NCBI GenBank assembly: GCA_043758125.1
Contig: JAYVOC010000038.1
Coordinates: 1-17,166, forward strand
DNA from: JANXSD01 sp043758125
GTDB taxonomy: Bacteria > Bacteroidota > Bacteroidia > AKYH767-A > OLB10
Direction of reading: 5' to 3'
Length of the DNA: 17,166 nucleotides
Under the pieces are notes generated by a model that did not search any database, was not told the origin of the DNA, and worked only from the letters and a program-made list of their open reading frames with translations. Below, piece after piece: positions 1-7,434 of the stretch. A program made the translations under genes and the position numbers. Position 1 is the first letter of the stretch; each line of letters begins with the position of its first letter.

Positions 1-913
1 GTCCGCTAAATGAAAAAAGTGGTTTCAAAACCCAATTTTCAAGGTCATCAGGAATTGATTTTAGTTCATTCACAAAAAATGTTTCTGGCACATATTTACT
101 TTTTAGAAATGGCATTGTGTATTTACTAATTCTAAAAAACCAATTTGGATGAGCGATCCATTCAACATCTACATCATCAGTCAAATTAAATTCACGTTTT
201 AAATCATCACGCTGTACGAGTTCATCAAAAATAATTCTATTATAAATGCGATGTATAGCAGTTTTCTTTCCATCAAGCAAATAATATAATTTCTTTCCCT
301 CTTTAATAATCTCACTCAAGCAAATAACTTTTATTCCGAGATATTCTTGTGTACAGTAAAAATCAATTTGCGTTTTTTGTTTCCAAGGTTCAATCTCTAA
401 CAGAATAACATTTTCCACATGATGATCTCCAACAATCACTTGTTTTAATCGTTGGATATAAGTTTCATGAGTAAAACCATTAAATTTATTTTCAAAATTT
501 TCAGGAAGCGAAAAATGCTTTTGATATTTTCCAGCAAGCCATTCTTGATAACAATACAATGAAGCAAAGCCTTGCAATTCGATCAATTGAGGAATTAATT
601 TTCCATCATCACCTTTACAAATTGCGAAATCAATTGCAAGTAAACTAGTATGCTCATCTTCGTTAGGAACATTAAAATTTGGCGGAACAGCTTTCTCCGT
701 CAACTTTTTAAAATCGGGACGAACAAGTACATCAATTATTTCTTCACCAGCTTTAATCAATTCATTTTTTAAAGCTTTATCAATAAAAACGGGAGTTTCT
801 GAAATACGAAATTCAATATCATAATTAAAAGTTCGGTTCATATCAGACAAAAATTCTTGATATTTTTCATCGGTAAACTCTTTATTAAATTTTTTACGAA
901 TTTCGGAGATCAT
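1..913 (-). CDS. ATP-grasp-like protein, C-terminus cut by window edge
   Basis: An open frame runs from an ATG at 911-913 to the window edge, giving the first 304 residues with no stop. It begins MISEIRKKFNKEF. I recognise no named protein. A glutamate- and glutamine-rich stretch (IELQGFASLYCYQEW, around residues 112-126) and a late segment, HPNWFFRISKYTMPFLK followed by WVLKPLFSFSG at the very end, resemble the order seen in circularly permuted ATP-grasp ligases such as the glutathionylspermidine synthase-like group, where a KP-x-x-G loop binds ATP. Such enzymes join a carboxylate to an amine using ATP. No signal peptide is visible, so it is probably cytoplasmic. The start lies 4 bp after the stop of the lipoprotein gene upstream, so the two are very likely cotranscribed. 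Seen: open frame and motifs. Inferred: ATP-grasp fold and ligase role. The rest of the ATP-grasp domain lies outside the window. Confidence 0.75.
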   Translation of the reverse strand, partial: MISEIRKKFNKEFTDEKYQEFLSDMNRTFNYDIEFRISETPVFIDKALKNELIKAGEEIIDVLVRPDFKKLTEKAVPPNFNVPNEDEHTSLLAIDFAICKGDDGKLIPQLIELQGFASLYCYQEWLAGKYQKHFSLPENFENKFNGFTHETYIQRLKQVIVGDHHVENVILLEIEPWKQKTQIDFYCTQEYLGIKVICLSEIIKEGKKLYYLLDGKKTAIHRIYNRIIFDELVQRDDLKREFNLTDDVDVEWIAHPNWFFRISKYTMPFLKSKYVPETFFVNELKSIPDDLENWVLKPLFSFSG

Positions 914-917
914 AAAA

Positions 918-2342
918 TTATTTTGTGTTTCGATTAATAATTTGATTGAATTCAGGATCGCTCATCATCATGCTAAACGAAGGATCATTGTGTGCACGAT
1001 TTGGATCGTTGAATCCTAATGAAACTGCTCTGTTTAGAAAATTATATACCTGAGGATAGTCAGTTTTTTTTCCAGCAACTTCAGCAGAAAGATACCACGC
1101 TTCTGCATTTGATGGATCAAGTATTCTATAAAGATGTGATAAGTATTCCATCGGATCTCTTTGGTTTGCACTGATTGCTTGATTGAGATTCATATAACAT
1201 CCAAGGCTTAAAGTCCCCGTTATTCGAGATAACATATTCTTCTTAGGAATTGTAGAAGTTTTTATTTCGTATTGAATGTTTTTCATTTGTTGTTCCCACC
1301 AAATTGTATCTTGCTTACCAATTGCACTAATATAAAATTCTCTTCTCTTTTGTTCTTCCAAAAATAAATCTTGCTCATCATTTAGTGCTTGCTTGTAACT
1401 TGCTTTTTTGAGGAGATCTTTATAGGTATTTTTTGCTACTGTGAGATCAACTAATGCATCCATACTTTTTATCCAACGATCATATAATCCAGCCTCATAT
1501 AAAGTGTTTCCGCTAACTGTTAAACTATCAGCGTAAGATTGAAAAGTGTCGTTGATATGTTTTATTAAAACGGGATCTTTCGCTATTACACTGTCATGAA
1601 TCGCACTAGCTTCCAATGCCAAGAAAGCTTGCTCAAAAATTGCCATTGGAGGCCATTCATGTTTACCATCAAATCGGATAACTTGGTATCTGTTTTTAAG
1701 ATCTGGATTTTCAACTTTTAAACTTGTAAGTTCGTTTAAATTCATATCACCATCGCCTGCAATTCCTACTATACAAGATGGTGGTGTTTTCATCCAAACA
1801 TCTTGTGGAAATCCTGCACCACATGTTATCAATCCTTGAACCTTAGCAGAACTAAAAGCAAGCATAGATGCCACTCGAGCTCCACCTGAAAAACCTCCTG
1901 CATAAATCCTTTCACTATCTATCGGCAATAATTGATAAGCAGATTTTAAAATAGAATTTAATATTTCTGAAGTACGATCTCTACTATTTCCATTTTTGGA
2001 ATCATTAGAACCAATCAAAATATAGTTATACTCATCTGCTAAATCACGATACATTTTGAGAGGTAATAAACCGTCAGCATGCGGATCAAATAAAAATAAT
2101 GCAGGCATCTTAATGTCTGCATTATACCTTTTAGGAATGTAAACTGCAAAACTTAAATTTTCATTGCCAATACAATTTATTCTCTGAATAAGATCTCCAG
2201 GATTTAATTTGAGTTTTGAAACTATTTTAGTTGTTGTATCAGAAATAATTTCCTGTTGCGTGCTTGTTGTCCCGTTGACATTTTTTTGTCCGCAGGCTGT
2301 TAAAAAAATTAAAGTAAATACGACACAAATTAAATTTTTCAT
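918..2342 (-). CDS. Lipoprotein with alpha/beta-hydrolase domain and TPR-like C-terminus
   Basis: This 474-residue protein starts with a lipoprotein signal: a basic N-terminus, a hydrophobic stretch, and lipobox LTAC with the acylated cysteine at 17. It should be anchored in the cell envelope. Residues about 60-245 look like an alpha/beta hydrolase of the dienelactone hydrolase/esterase kind. FDPHADG (85-91) sits early in the domain, GGFSGGA (149-155) is the nucleophile elbow with Ser152, AGDGDMN supplies candidate acids Asp197 or Asp199, and GKHEW puts the likely catalytic His at 228. The remaining half is mostly helical, and its end (about 410-455) reads like a TPR-type repeat. The substrate is unknown; an ester or peptide bond is likely. 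The gene sits between a GH3 enzyme (101 bp upstream) and an ATP-grasp-like gene (4 bp downstream). Lipobox and Ser/His motifs are seen directly; hydrolase activity is inferred from the family. Confidence 0.85.
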   Translation of the reverse strand: MKNLICVVFTLIFLTACGQKNVNGTTSTQQEIISDTTTKIVSKLKLNPGDLIQRINCIGNENLSFAVYIPKRYNADIKMPALFLFDPHADGLLPLKMYRDLADEYNYILIGSNDSKNGNSRDRTSEILNSILKSAYQLLPIDSERIYAGGFSGGARVASMLAFSSAKVQGLITCGAGFPQDVWMKTPPSCIVGIAGDGDMNLNELTSLKVENPDLKNRYQVIRFDGKHEWPPMAIFEQAFLALEASAIHDSVIAKDPVLIKHINDTFQSYADSLTVSGNTLYEAGLYDRWIKSMDALVDLTVAKNTYKDLLKKASYKQALNDEQDLFLEEQKRREFYISAIGKQDTIWWEQQMKNIQYEIKTSTIPKKNMLSRITGTLSLGCYMNLNQAISANQRDPMEYLSHLYRILDPSNAEAWYLSAEVAGKKTDYPQVYNFLNRAVSLGFNDPNRAHNDPSFSMMMSDPEFNQIINRNTK

Positions 2343-2443
2343 TGATTTACTTATCCGTTATTTTTCTGAAAACTTAAAACTAACAATGGTTGAATTAATA
2401 GCATTAAATGTAAATGTAAGATATGTTTAGTTGGAAGAAAAAA

Positions 2444-3982
2444 TTAATTATTTATCAATTCTTCTTGCACAAACTTTTCCCATTCTTCTTGTAAATGGTT
2501 TTTCATAACTCTTGGAAATTTATTTTGAGAACCCATTCGTCCCTGTTTTTCCATCCATTTTAGGAAAACTTTTTGTGGTAATAATTCAACGATCAAATCT
2601 TTTAATGCAGAACTTCTTTCAACGCGATAATCATCATTTAAAATTTTTAATTTCTCATCTAAACTCTTTTTTAGCGCATCTGCATCAACAATATTATCGG
2701 TACCGATATACCATTTGTGTGCGAATAAAGTACCTGATTTAATACCGGCAACAGTAAATTCATTTACACGAATATCAAATTCATCCGATATCATTTCTAT
2801 TGCCTTGGTCATATTATCAACAGATAAATGCTCTCCACATAAACTTAAAAAATGCTTTGTTCGACCAGTGATAATGATCTCTGCTTTTTTTACATTAGTG
2901 AATTTAATTACATCACCAATAAGATATCGCCAAGCACCAGCACATGTTGAAAGCAATAATGCATATTCTTCCCCTTCTTCCACTTCATCAATCAATAAAG
3001 TTTTGGGCTTACGCACCAATTCCCCATCGTTATTAAAATTCTCATTATTGAAAGGGATAAACTCAAAGAATAATCCATTATTTAATACCATGTGCATTGA
3101 TTTATTGTCTTGCTCGTGTTGAAAAGCTATAAATCCTTCGGAAGCCAAATACGTTTCAATACTTGTTAAAGGCCGTGCAACTAATGTTTCGAAACTTTTT
3201 CGATATGGTTCAAATGAAACTCCTCCATGAACATAAATTTCTAAACTTGGCCAAATGTCATGTATAGTTTTTAATTTATAACGATCAATTATTTTTTCAA
3301 GTAATAACTGACACCAAGCTGGAACACCGGCAAGAATTCCAATATCCCATTTAGGAGCATTCTCCACAATCTCTTCTAACTTTGTATTCCAATCACTTGC
3401 TCTCGAAATCTTTTTTCCTGGCTTATAAAAATGCTGAAACCAAAAGGGAATTTTACCAGTTGTAATTCCGCTCAAATCGCCTTCAAAATAGGAACCTCGT
3501 TGATTTAGGTGAGTACTTCCACCAAGCATTAATATTCCTTTAGTAAAAACGTTTTCTGATAAGCCAGTATATCCGCCCAATGAAAATACTTGTTTCAAAC
3601 TAGTACGTTGAATGGCTTTTACCATGTCATTGGTAACTGGAATATGTTTACTAGAACTGTCCGATGTGCCACTACTCAAAGCAAAATATTTTACTTTTCC
3701 TGGCCAACAAACATCTTCTTCATTGTGAAGTGATTTATTCCACCATCGTGCATGCATCGAATTATAATCATGAACAGGAACTGTTGCACGAAATTTATTC
3801 ATCACATTTCTACTATTCACTATGCCGGAGAAATTATACGTTTGCCCGAACATAGTGAATTGTGATTTCCGCAATAACTTTTTCAATTCCTTCTTTTGGT
3901 AGTATATAGGAGCCTTCTCTTCAAACCGTATTCGGTGTCGAAACTCAATTCCCTTTTTAATAATACTACCTAATAGAGGCAT
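2444..3982 (-). CDS. GH3-family acyl-adenylating protein (possible acyl-amido synthetase)
   Basis: This 512-residue protein belongs to the GH3 superfamily, first known from plant auxin-conjugating enzymes and also common in Bacteroidota. Plant members activate a carboxylic acid with ATP as an acyl-adenylate and transfer it to an amino acid. The adenylation signatures are visible in order: SSGTSDSSSKHIPVT at 103-117 (phosphate-binding loop), ETYLASEGFIA at 276-286, WRYLIGDVIKFT at 351-362, and TGRTKHFLSLCGEHLS at 372-387 at the hinge to the small C-terminal lid. The length is near that of bacterial members, and no signal peptide is visible, so it should be cytosolic. The acid and amine substrates of bacterial members are not generally known. 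It lies 56 bp after icd and 101 bp before the lipoprotein hydrolase gene, all on one strand. Family assignment is firm; the reaction is inferred. Confidence 0.92.
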   Translation of the reverse strand: MPLLGSIIKKGIEFRHRIRFEEKAPIYYQKKELKKLLRKSQFTMFGQTYNFSGIVNSRNVMNKFRATVPVHDYNSMHARWWNKSLHNEEDVCWPGKVKYFALSSGTSDSSSKHIPVTNDMVKAIQRTSLKQVFSLGGYTGLSENVFTKGILMLGGSTHLNQRGSYFEGDLSGITTGKIPFWFQHFYKPGKKISRASDWNTKLEEIVENAPKWDIGILAGVPAWCQLLLEKIIDRYKLKTIHDIWPSLEIYVHGGVSFEPYRKSFETLVARPLTSIETYLASEGFIAFQHEQDNKSMHMVLNNGLFFEFIPFNNENFNNDGELVRKPKTLLIDEVEEGEEYALLLSTCAGAWRYLIGDVIKFTNVKKAEIIITGRTKHFLSLCGEHLSVDNMTKAIEMISDEFDIRVNEFTVAGIKSGTLFAHKWYIGTDNIVDADALKKSLDEKLKILNDDYRVERSSALKDLIVELLPQKVFLKWMEKQGRMGSQNKFPRVMKNHLQEEWEKFVQEELINN

Positions 3983-4038
3983 ATAATTGAATTAGTTTTT
4001 TATCAATATTTTACATAAGAAAAATTAATATTTAGTTT

Positions 4039-5391
4039 TTATGCATTCACTAGTTCCATATTTTTAATAATCTCATCGCCAAATTCAGAACACTTAAGTA
4101 GTGTAGCGCCTTCCATTAAACGATGAAAATCATAAGTAACTCTTTTTATCGCGATGCTTCGTTCTATTCCTTTGTAAATTAATTGCGCAGCTTCTAACCA
4201 ACCAAGATGTTCCATCATCATAGCTCCAGATAGAATCACTGATCCTGGATTTACTTTATCAAGACCAGCATATTTAGGAGCTGTTCCATGAGTGGCTTCA
4301 AAAATTGCATGTCCAGTAACGTAATTGATATTTGCTCCCGGAGCAATGCCAATTCCACCAACTTGAGCAGCCAATGCATCTGATAAATAATCACCATTTA
4401 AATTAAGTGTTGCAATAACATCAAAATCTTCTGGACGCGTTAAAACTTGTTGCAATGCAATATCTGCAATAGCATCTTTAATTAAAATTTTTCCAGCAGC
4501 AAGAGCAAATTTCTGTTCAGCATTTGCAACGTCTTCACCTTTTTCTTTTTTAGTGCGTTCCCATTGGCTCCATGTATAAACTTTATCACCATAATTATTT
4601 TCTGCTAACGCATAACCCCAATCACGGAATCCGCCTTCCGTATATTTCATGATATTTCCTTTGTGAACTATCGTGACAGATTTACGTTTATGCAATATTG
4701 CAAAATCAATAGCTGCACCAATTAAACGCTCAGAACCTATTTTACTCACAGCTTTAATTCCAATACCAACATTCACATTCGTGTTTTCTGCTGTAGTTGG
4801 AATGCCTGCTGAATCTAAATAATCTTTTGCTTTTTCAGCTGTGCCAAAACGGATTTTATTAAACTCCTTAGGAAATTCTTTAGCAAAAAATTCCATCACT
4901 TTCGCATTTTCTGGACTGCCTGCTGCGAATTCAATTCCGGCATAAATGTCTTCTGTATTCTCACGAAAAATGGTCATGTCAACAGCACTTGGATTCTTAA
5001 CAGGAGATGGCGTTCCTTCAAACCAACGAACAGGTCGCAAGCAAACATATAAATCTAATATCTGGCGCAATGCAACATTAAGAGAACGAATTCCACCACC
5101 AACGGGAGTTGTAAGTGGACCTTTTATTCCTACTAAATATTCTTTGAATGCATCAAGTGTTGCATCTGGCAACCAATTTCCAGTTTCATTAAAAGCTTTT
5201 TCTCCTGCTAATACTTCTTTCCATACAATTTGTTTCTTACCAGAATATGCTTTATTTACTGCCGCATCCATTACGCGTACACTTGAAGCCCATATATCTG
5301 GACCAGTTCCATCTCCTATTATAAATGGAATTATTGGGTTGTTAGGTACATTCAATTTACCGTTCTGAATTGAAATTTTCTCTCCTTGCAT
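4039..5391 (-). CDS. icd: Isocitrate dehydrogenase, NADP-dependent
   Basis: This enzyme oxidatively decarboxylates isocitrate to 2-oxoglutarate in the TCA cycle, in the cytoplasm. The 450-residue sequence follows E. coli Icd closely. It has IIGDGTGPDIW near the N-terminus, the substrate loop TTPVGGGIRSLNVALRQ (94-110) with Ser103 matching the serine phosphorylated in E. coli (Ser113), FRENTEDIYAG (142-152), and HGTAPKYAGLDKVNPGS (368-384). The residues that select NADP over NAD in E. coli (Lys344, Tyr345, Val351, Tyr391, Arg395) correspond to Lys373, Tyr374, Val380, Tyr420 and Arg424, and all are kept. The protein is longer than the 416 residues of E. coli because of extra segments near 170-205 and 278-300, as in longer cyanobacterial-type enzymes. 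It starts 47 bp after the dnaX stop and could be cotranscribed. No kinase/phosphatase gene lies nearby. Confidence 0.96.
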   Translation of the reverse strand: MQGEKISIQNGKLNVPNNPIIPFIIGDGTGPDIWASSVRVMDAAVNKAYSGKKQIVWKEVLAGEKAFNETGNWLPDATLDAFKEYLVGIKGPLTTPVGGGIRSLNVALRQILDLYVCLRPVRWFEGTPSPVKNPSAVDMTIFRENTEDIYAGIEFAAGSPENAKVMEFFAKEFPKEFNKIRFGTAEKAKDYLDSAGIPTTAENTNVNVGIGIKAVSKIGSERLIGAAIDFAILHKRKSVTIVHKGNIMKYTEGGFRDWGYALAENNYGDKVYTWSQWERTKKEKGEDVANAEQKFALAAGKILIKDAIADIALQQVLTRPEDFDVIATLNLNGDYLSDALAAQVGGIGIAPGANINYVTGHAIFEATHGTAPKYAGLDKVNPGSVILSGAMMMEHLGWLEAAQLIYKGIERSIAIKRVTYDFHRLMEGATLLKCSEFGDEIIKNMELVNA

Positions 5392-5438
5392 GATCTAAAT
5401 CTTATTGTTTTATTTGGTGTATCGTTATTGTGAAATTG

Positions 5439-7298
5439 TTATTCTAATTCTAATCCTAATTGCTTTCGAAACTCTTCCAAATCAGGATTTTTTTCAACCA
5501 TTTTAAGGTAGCGTTCTTTATTGGTATAAGCAACATCATCTGTTCCTGCACGTTCTTCAATTCGTGTTAATAATTGCAATTGAAAATTATTTAGTTGCTT
5601 GCGCAGATAATCCATTAAGCGTTGTTTTTCCTCTTGCAATAAATTATTTTGCGATTGATTATGAATCACCAACTCGATTGTTTTTTCATCTAATAGAATC
5701 GGCTTATCCATTGTTAATGTTGTAAACAATTGGATTTTTTTTTCTTGCTGTTGTAACAATGCAAATTCTTCCCAAACTTTTTGCAATTGTTCATTGCTAA
5801 CCTTATCAGATGGAAGGTCATCAATGTTAATTGATTTTTCCTCTTTTATAGGAACTAATTTATTAGAGGATCCGAGTGATGTACCTTTTAATAAACTTCC
5901 TCCTAAGCGAGAAGTAGGAGCTGTTGATGCTTTTATTACAGATGTTTCATTTATTGAATCAAGAACTTTTGTATTCGGTTTCATTGCAGAACGACTTGAT
6001 TCAAATTCCTCTGGCACTTCTTCCTTAATCTCTTCTTTAACGATTGCTTTAGCAGGTACTGGTGAAACTACTTCTTTTAATAATTCAATCTTAACAGGAA
6101 TTTCTTGTGCAACAACTTTAGCAATAGAATTCGCTGGTGCAATTGAATTATTTATTTCATGACTTTTTTTTTCAAATGCAGGAAAGAGTGTAGCAGGTAA
6201 ACCACCTCTTGCAGTTGTGCACATGCGAATTAACGTGATCTCCACATGCAACCGTTGATTTTTTGCTGAACGATATTCTAAATCACACTTGTTACAAATT
6301 TCTAATAGTTGAAGTAATAAAATCGGTGGTGTTTGGGTTGCTTGAACTTGATAACGTTCTCTAACATTTTTACTTACTTCTAAGAGAGGAATAGTAACGA
6401 TATCTTGGCAAACTAATAAATCACGAAAATGTGAAGCTAGCCCATTTATGAAATGATGACCATCAAATCCATCACTTAAAAGTTCATTAAACAATAGTAA
6501 GATAGCAGGAATATTTCCACTCACAAGATCATCTGTAACTCGAAAATAATAATCGTAATCTAAGATATTAAGATTTGTAATTACATCTTTGTAAGTGATG
6601 TTTGTACCGGCAAAACTAACAATTTGATCAAAGATTGAAAGTGCATCTCGAAGAGCACCATCCGCCTTTTGTGCAATGATATGTAAAGCATCTGCTTCCG
6701 CATTTACACCTTCCGACCTTGAAACAAATTCTAAATGTGAAGCAATATCTTCCACCTGAATTCTATTGAAATCAAAAATTTGACATCGAGATAAGATGGT
6801 CGGAATAATTTTATGCTTTTCGGTAGTAGCTAGTATAAAAATCGCATACGGAGGTGGTTCTTCTAATGTTTTCAGAAAAGCATTAAAAGCTCCAGATGAA
6901 AGCATGTGAACTTCATCAATAATATAAATCTTGAATTCACCTGAATGAGGAGCGTACCTTACCTGTTCAACTAGATTTCGAATATCATCAACTGAATTAT
7001 TCGATGCTGCATCTAACTCGTAAATATTTAAAGATTGACCTGTATTAAAACTCTTACAAGAATCACACTCGTTACATGCTTCAATAGTATCTGTAATATT
7101 TCTGCAATTAATGGTTTTTGCAAGAATTCGAGCGCAGGTGGTTTTACCTACACCACGAGGACCACAAAACAAAAAGGCCTGAGCCAAATGTTTTGTTTTA
7201 ATAGCATTTTTTAAAGTATTCGTGATATGAGACTGCCCAACAACTGTATCGAAGGTTGCAGGACGGTACTTCCGAGCAGAAACAACAAACTGATTCAT
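5439..7298 (-). CDS. dnaX: DNA polymerase III subunit tau/gamma
   Basis: This is the ATPase of the replication clamp loader, 619 residues. Domain I-II shows Walker A GPRGVGKT (46-53), a zinc module with Cys65, Cys75, Cys78 and Cys81, Walker B IIDE (126-129), sensor 1 around LATTEKHK (156-163), the SRC arginine-finger motif (170-172) and a sensor-2-like GALRDAL (214-220). Domain III, the oligomerisation collar, runs to about residue 370. A linker rich in Pro, Ser, Lys and Glu (about 380-500) leads to a conserved C-terminal domain (about 505-619), expected to contact polymerase and helicase as in tau. The VSARKYRP start is typical of the family, which supports ATG 7298. Two A9 runs in the coding strand (6164-6172 and 5735-5743) are candidate slippage sites for a shorter gamma form. 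A Bacteroidota -7 motif lies just upstream, giving a very short leader. Confidence 0.97.
   Translation of the reverse strand: MNQFVVSARKYRPATFDTVVGQSHITNTLKNAIKTKHLAQAFLFCGPRGVGKTTCARILAKTINCRNITDTIEACNECDSCKSFNTGQSLNIYELDAASNNSVDDIRNLVEQVRYAPHSGEFKIYIIDEVHMLSSGAFNAFLKTLEEPPPYAIFILATTEKHKIIPTILSRCQIFDFNRIQVEDIASHLEFVSRSEGVNAEADALHIIAQKADGALRDALSIFDQIVSFAGTNITYKDVITNLNILDYDYYFRVTDDLVSGNIPAILLLFNELLSDGFDGHHFINGLASHFRDLLVCQDIVTIPLLEVSKNVRERYQVQATQTPPILLLQLLEICNKCDLEYRSAKNQRLHVEITLIRMCTTARGGLPATLFPAFEKKSHEINNSIAPANSIAKVVAQEIPVKIELLKEVVSPVPAKAIVKEEIKEEVPEEFESSRSAMKPNTKVLDSINETSVIKASTAPTSRLGGSLLKGTSLGSSNKLVPIKEEKSINIDDLPSDKVSNEQLQKVWEEFALLQQQEKKIQLFTTLTMDKPILLDEKTIELVIHNQSQNNLLQEEKQRLMDYLRKQLNNFQLQLLTRIEERAGTDDVAYTNKERYLKMVEKNPDLEEFRKQLGLELE
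5735..5743 (-). other. Second A9 homopolymer inside dnaX (possible slippage site)
   Basis: Nine A residues on the coding strand, read GAA AAA AAA ATC, encode Glu519-Lys520-Lys521-Ile522 inside the C-terminal domain. A one-base slip in either direction ends translation soon: the -1 frame reaches TAA at 5704-5706 and the +1 frame reaches TAA at 5714-5716. The resulting proteins would be about 530 residues and lack most of the C-terminal domain. It could equally be a chance run in an AT-rich gene. Confidence 0.35.
6157..6172 (-). other. Candidate programmed frameshift or transcriptional slippage site in dnaX (gamma subunit)
   Basis: Nine A residues (6164-6172) on the coding strand, read GAA AAA AAA AGT in frame, encode Glu376-Lys-Lys-Ser379. 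In zero frame the run contains the slippery heptamer A AAA AAA. After a -1 slip, or one added A in the mRNA, the next codons are AAG TCA TGA, with the TGA at 6157-6159, giving a 380-residue product. After a +1 slip, translation stops four codons later at TAA. The site lies exactly at the end of the domain I-III core. Known precedent: E. coli makes gamma by -1 frameshifting at A AAA AAG, and Thermus thermophilus does so by transcriptional slippage at an A9 run. I saw no strong downstream stem, and the nearest SD-like sequence (GAGGTGG) is about 29 nt upstream, too far for a classic stimulator. Transcriptional slippage therefore looks the better model. Confidence 0.5.
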
Positions 7299-7305
7299 AT
7301 TCCTA

Positions 7306-7313
7306 CAAAGTTA
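7306..7313 (-). promoter_or_regulatory. Bacteroidota -7 promoter element upstream of dnaX
   Basis: On the minus strand this reads TAACTTTG, a perfect match to the TAnnTTTG -7 motif used by the primary sigma factor of Bacteroidota. It ends 7 nt before the dnaX ATG, so a transcript from it would have almost no leader. No clear TTG -33 box stands 19-21 nt further upstream. The motif match is seen; promoter function is inferred. Confidence 0.45.
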
Positions 7314-7434
7314 ACCCAAATTCATCTAAAAAATACATAGGCATAACTGCTAAAAACTACTCACTTTCAGTCACTTGAAATTCTATTAGAATTGAGTTTT
7401 CAACAGTATTGCAAAAAAACAGCTATTTTTCGCC

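Noticed and set aside
2715..3122. 135-residue plus-strand open frame inside the GH3 gene
   Set aside because: Antisense to a clearly conserved enzyme, low-complexity Ser/Leu-rich protein, no start context or family resemblance.
2444..3982. Idea that the GH3 gene came recently from plants
   Set aside because: GH3 homologues are common in Bacteroidota, and base composition looks like the neighbours, so recent transfer is not supported.
4946..5368. 140-residue open frame on the plus strand inside icd
   Set aside because: It is fully antisense to icd, whose motifs are certain, and its protein shows no domain or signal; it is a byproduct of the codon pattern.
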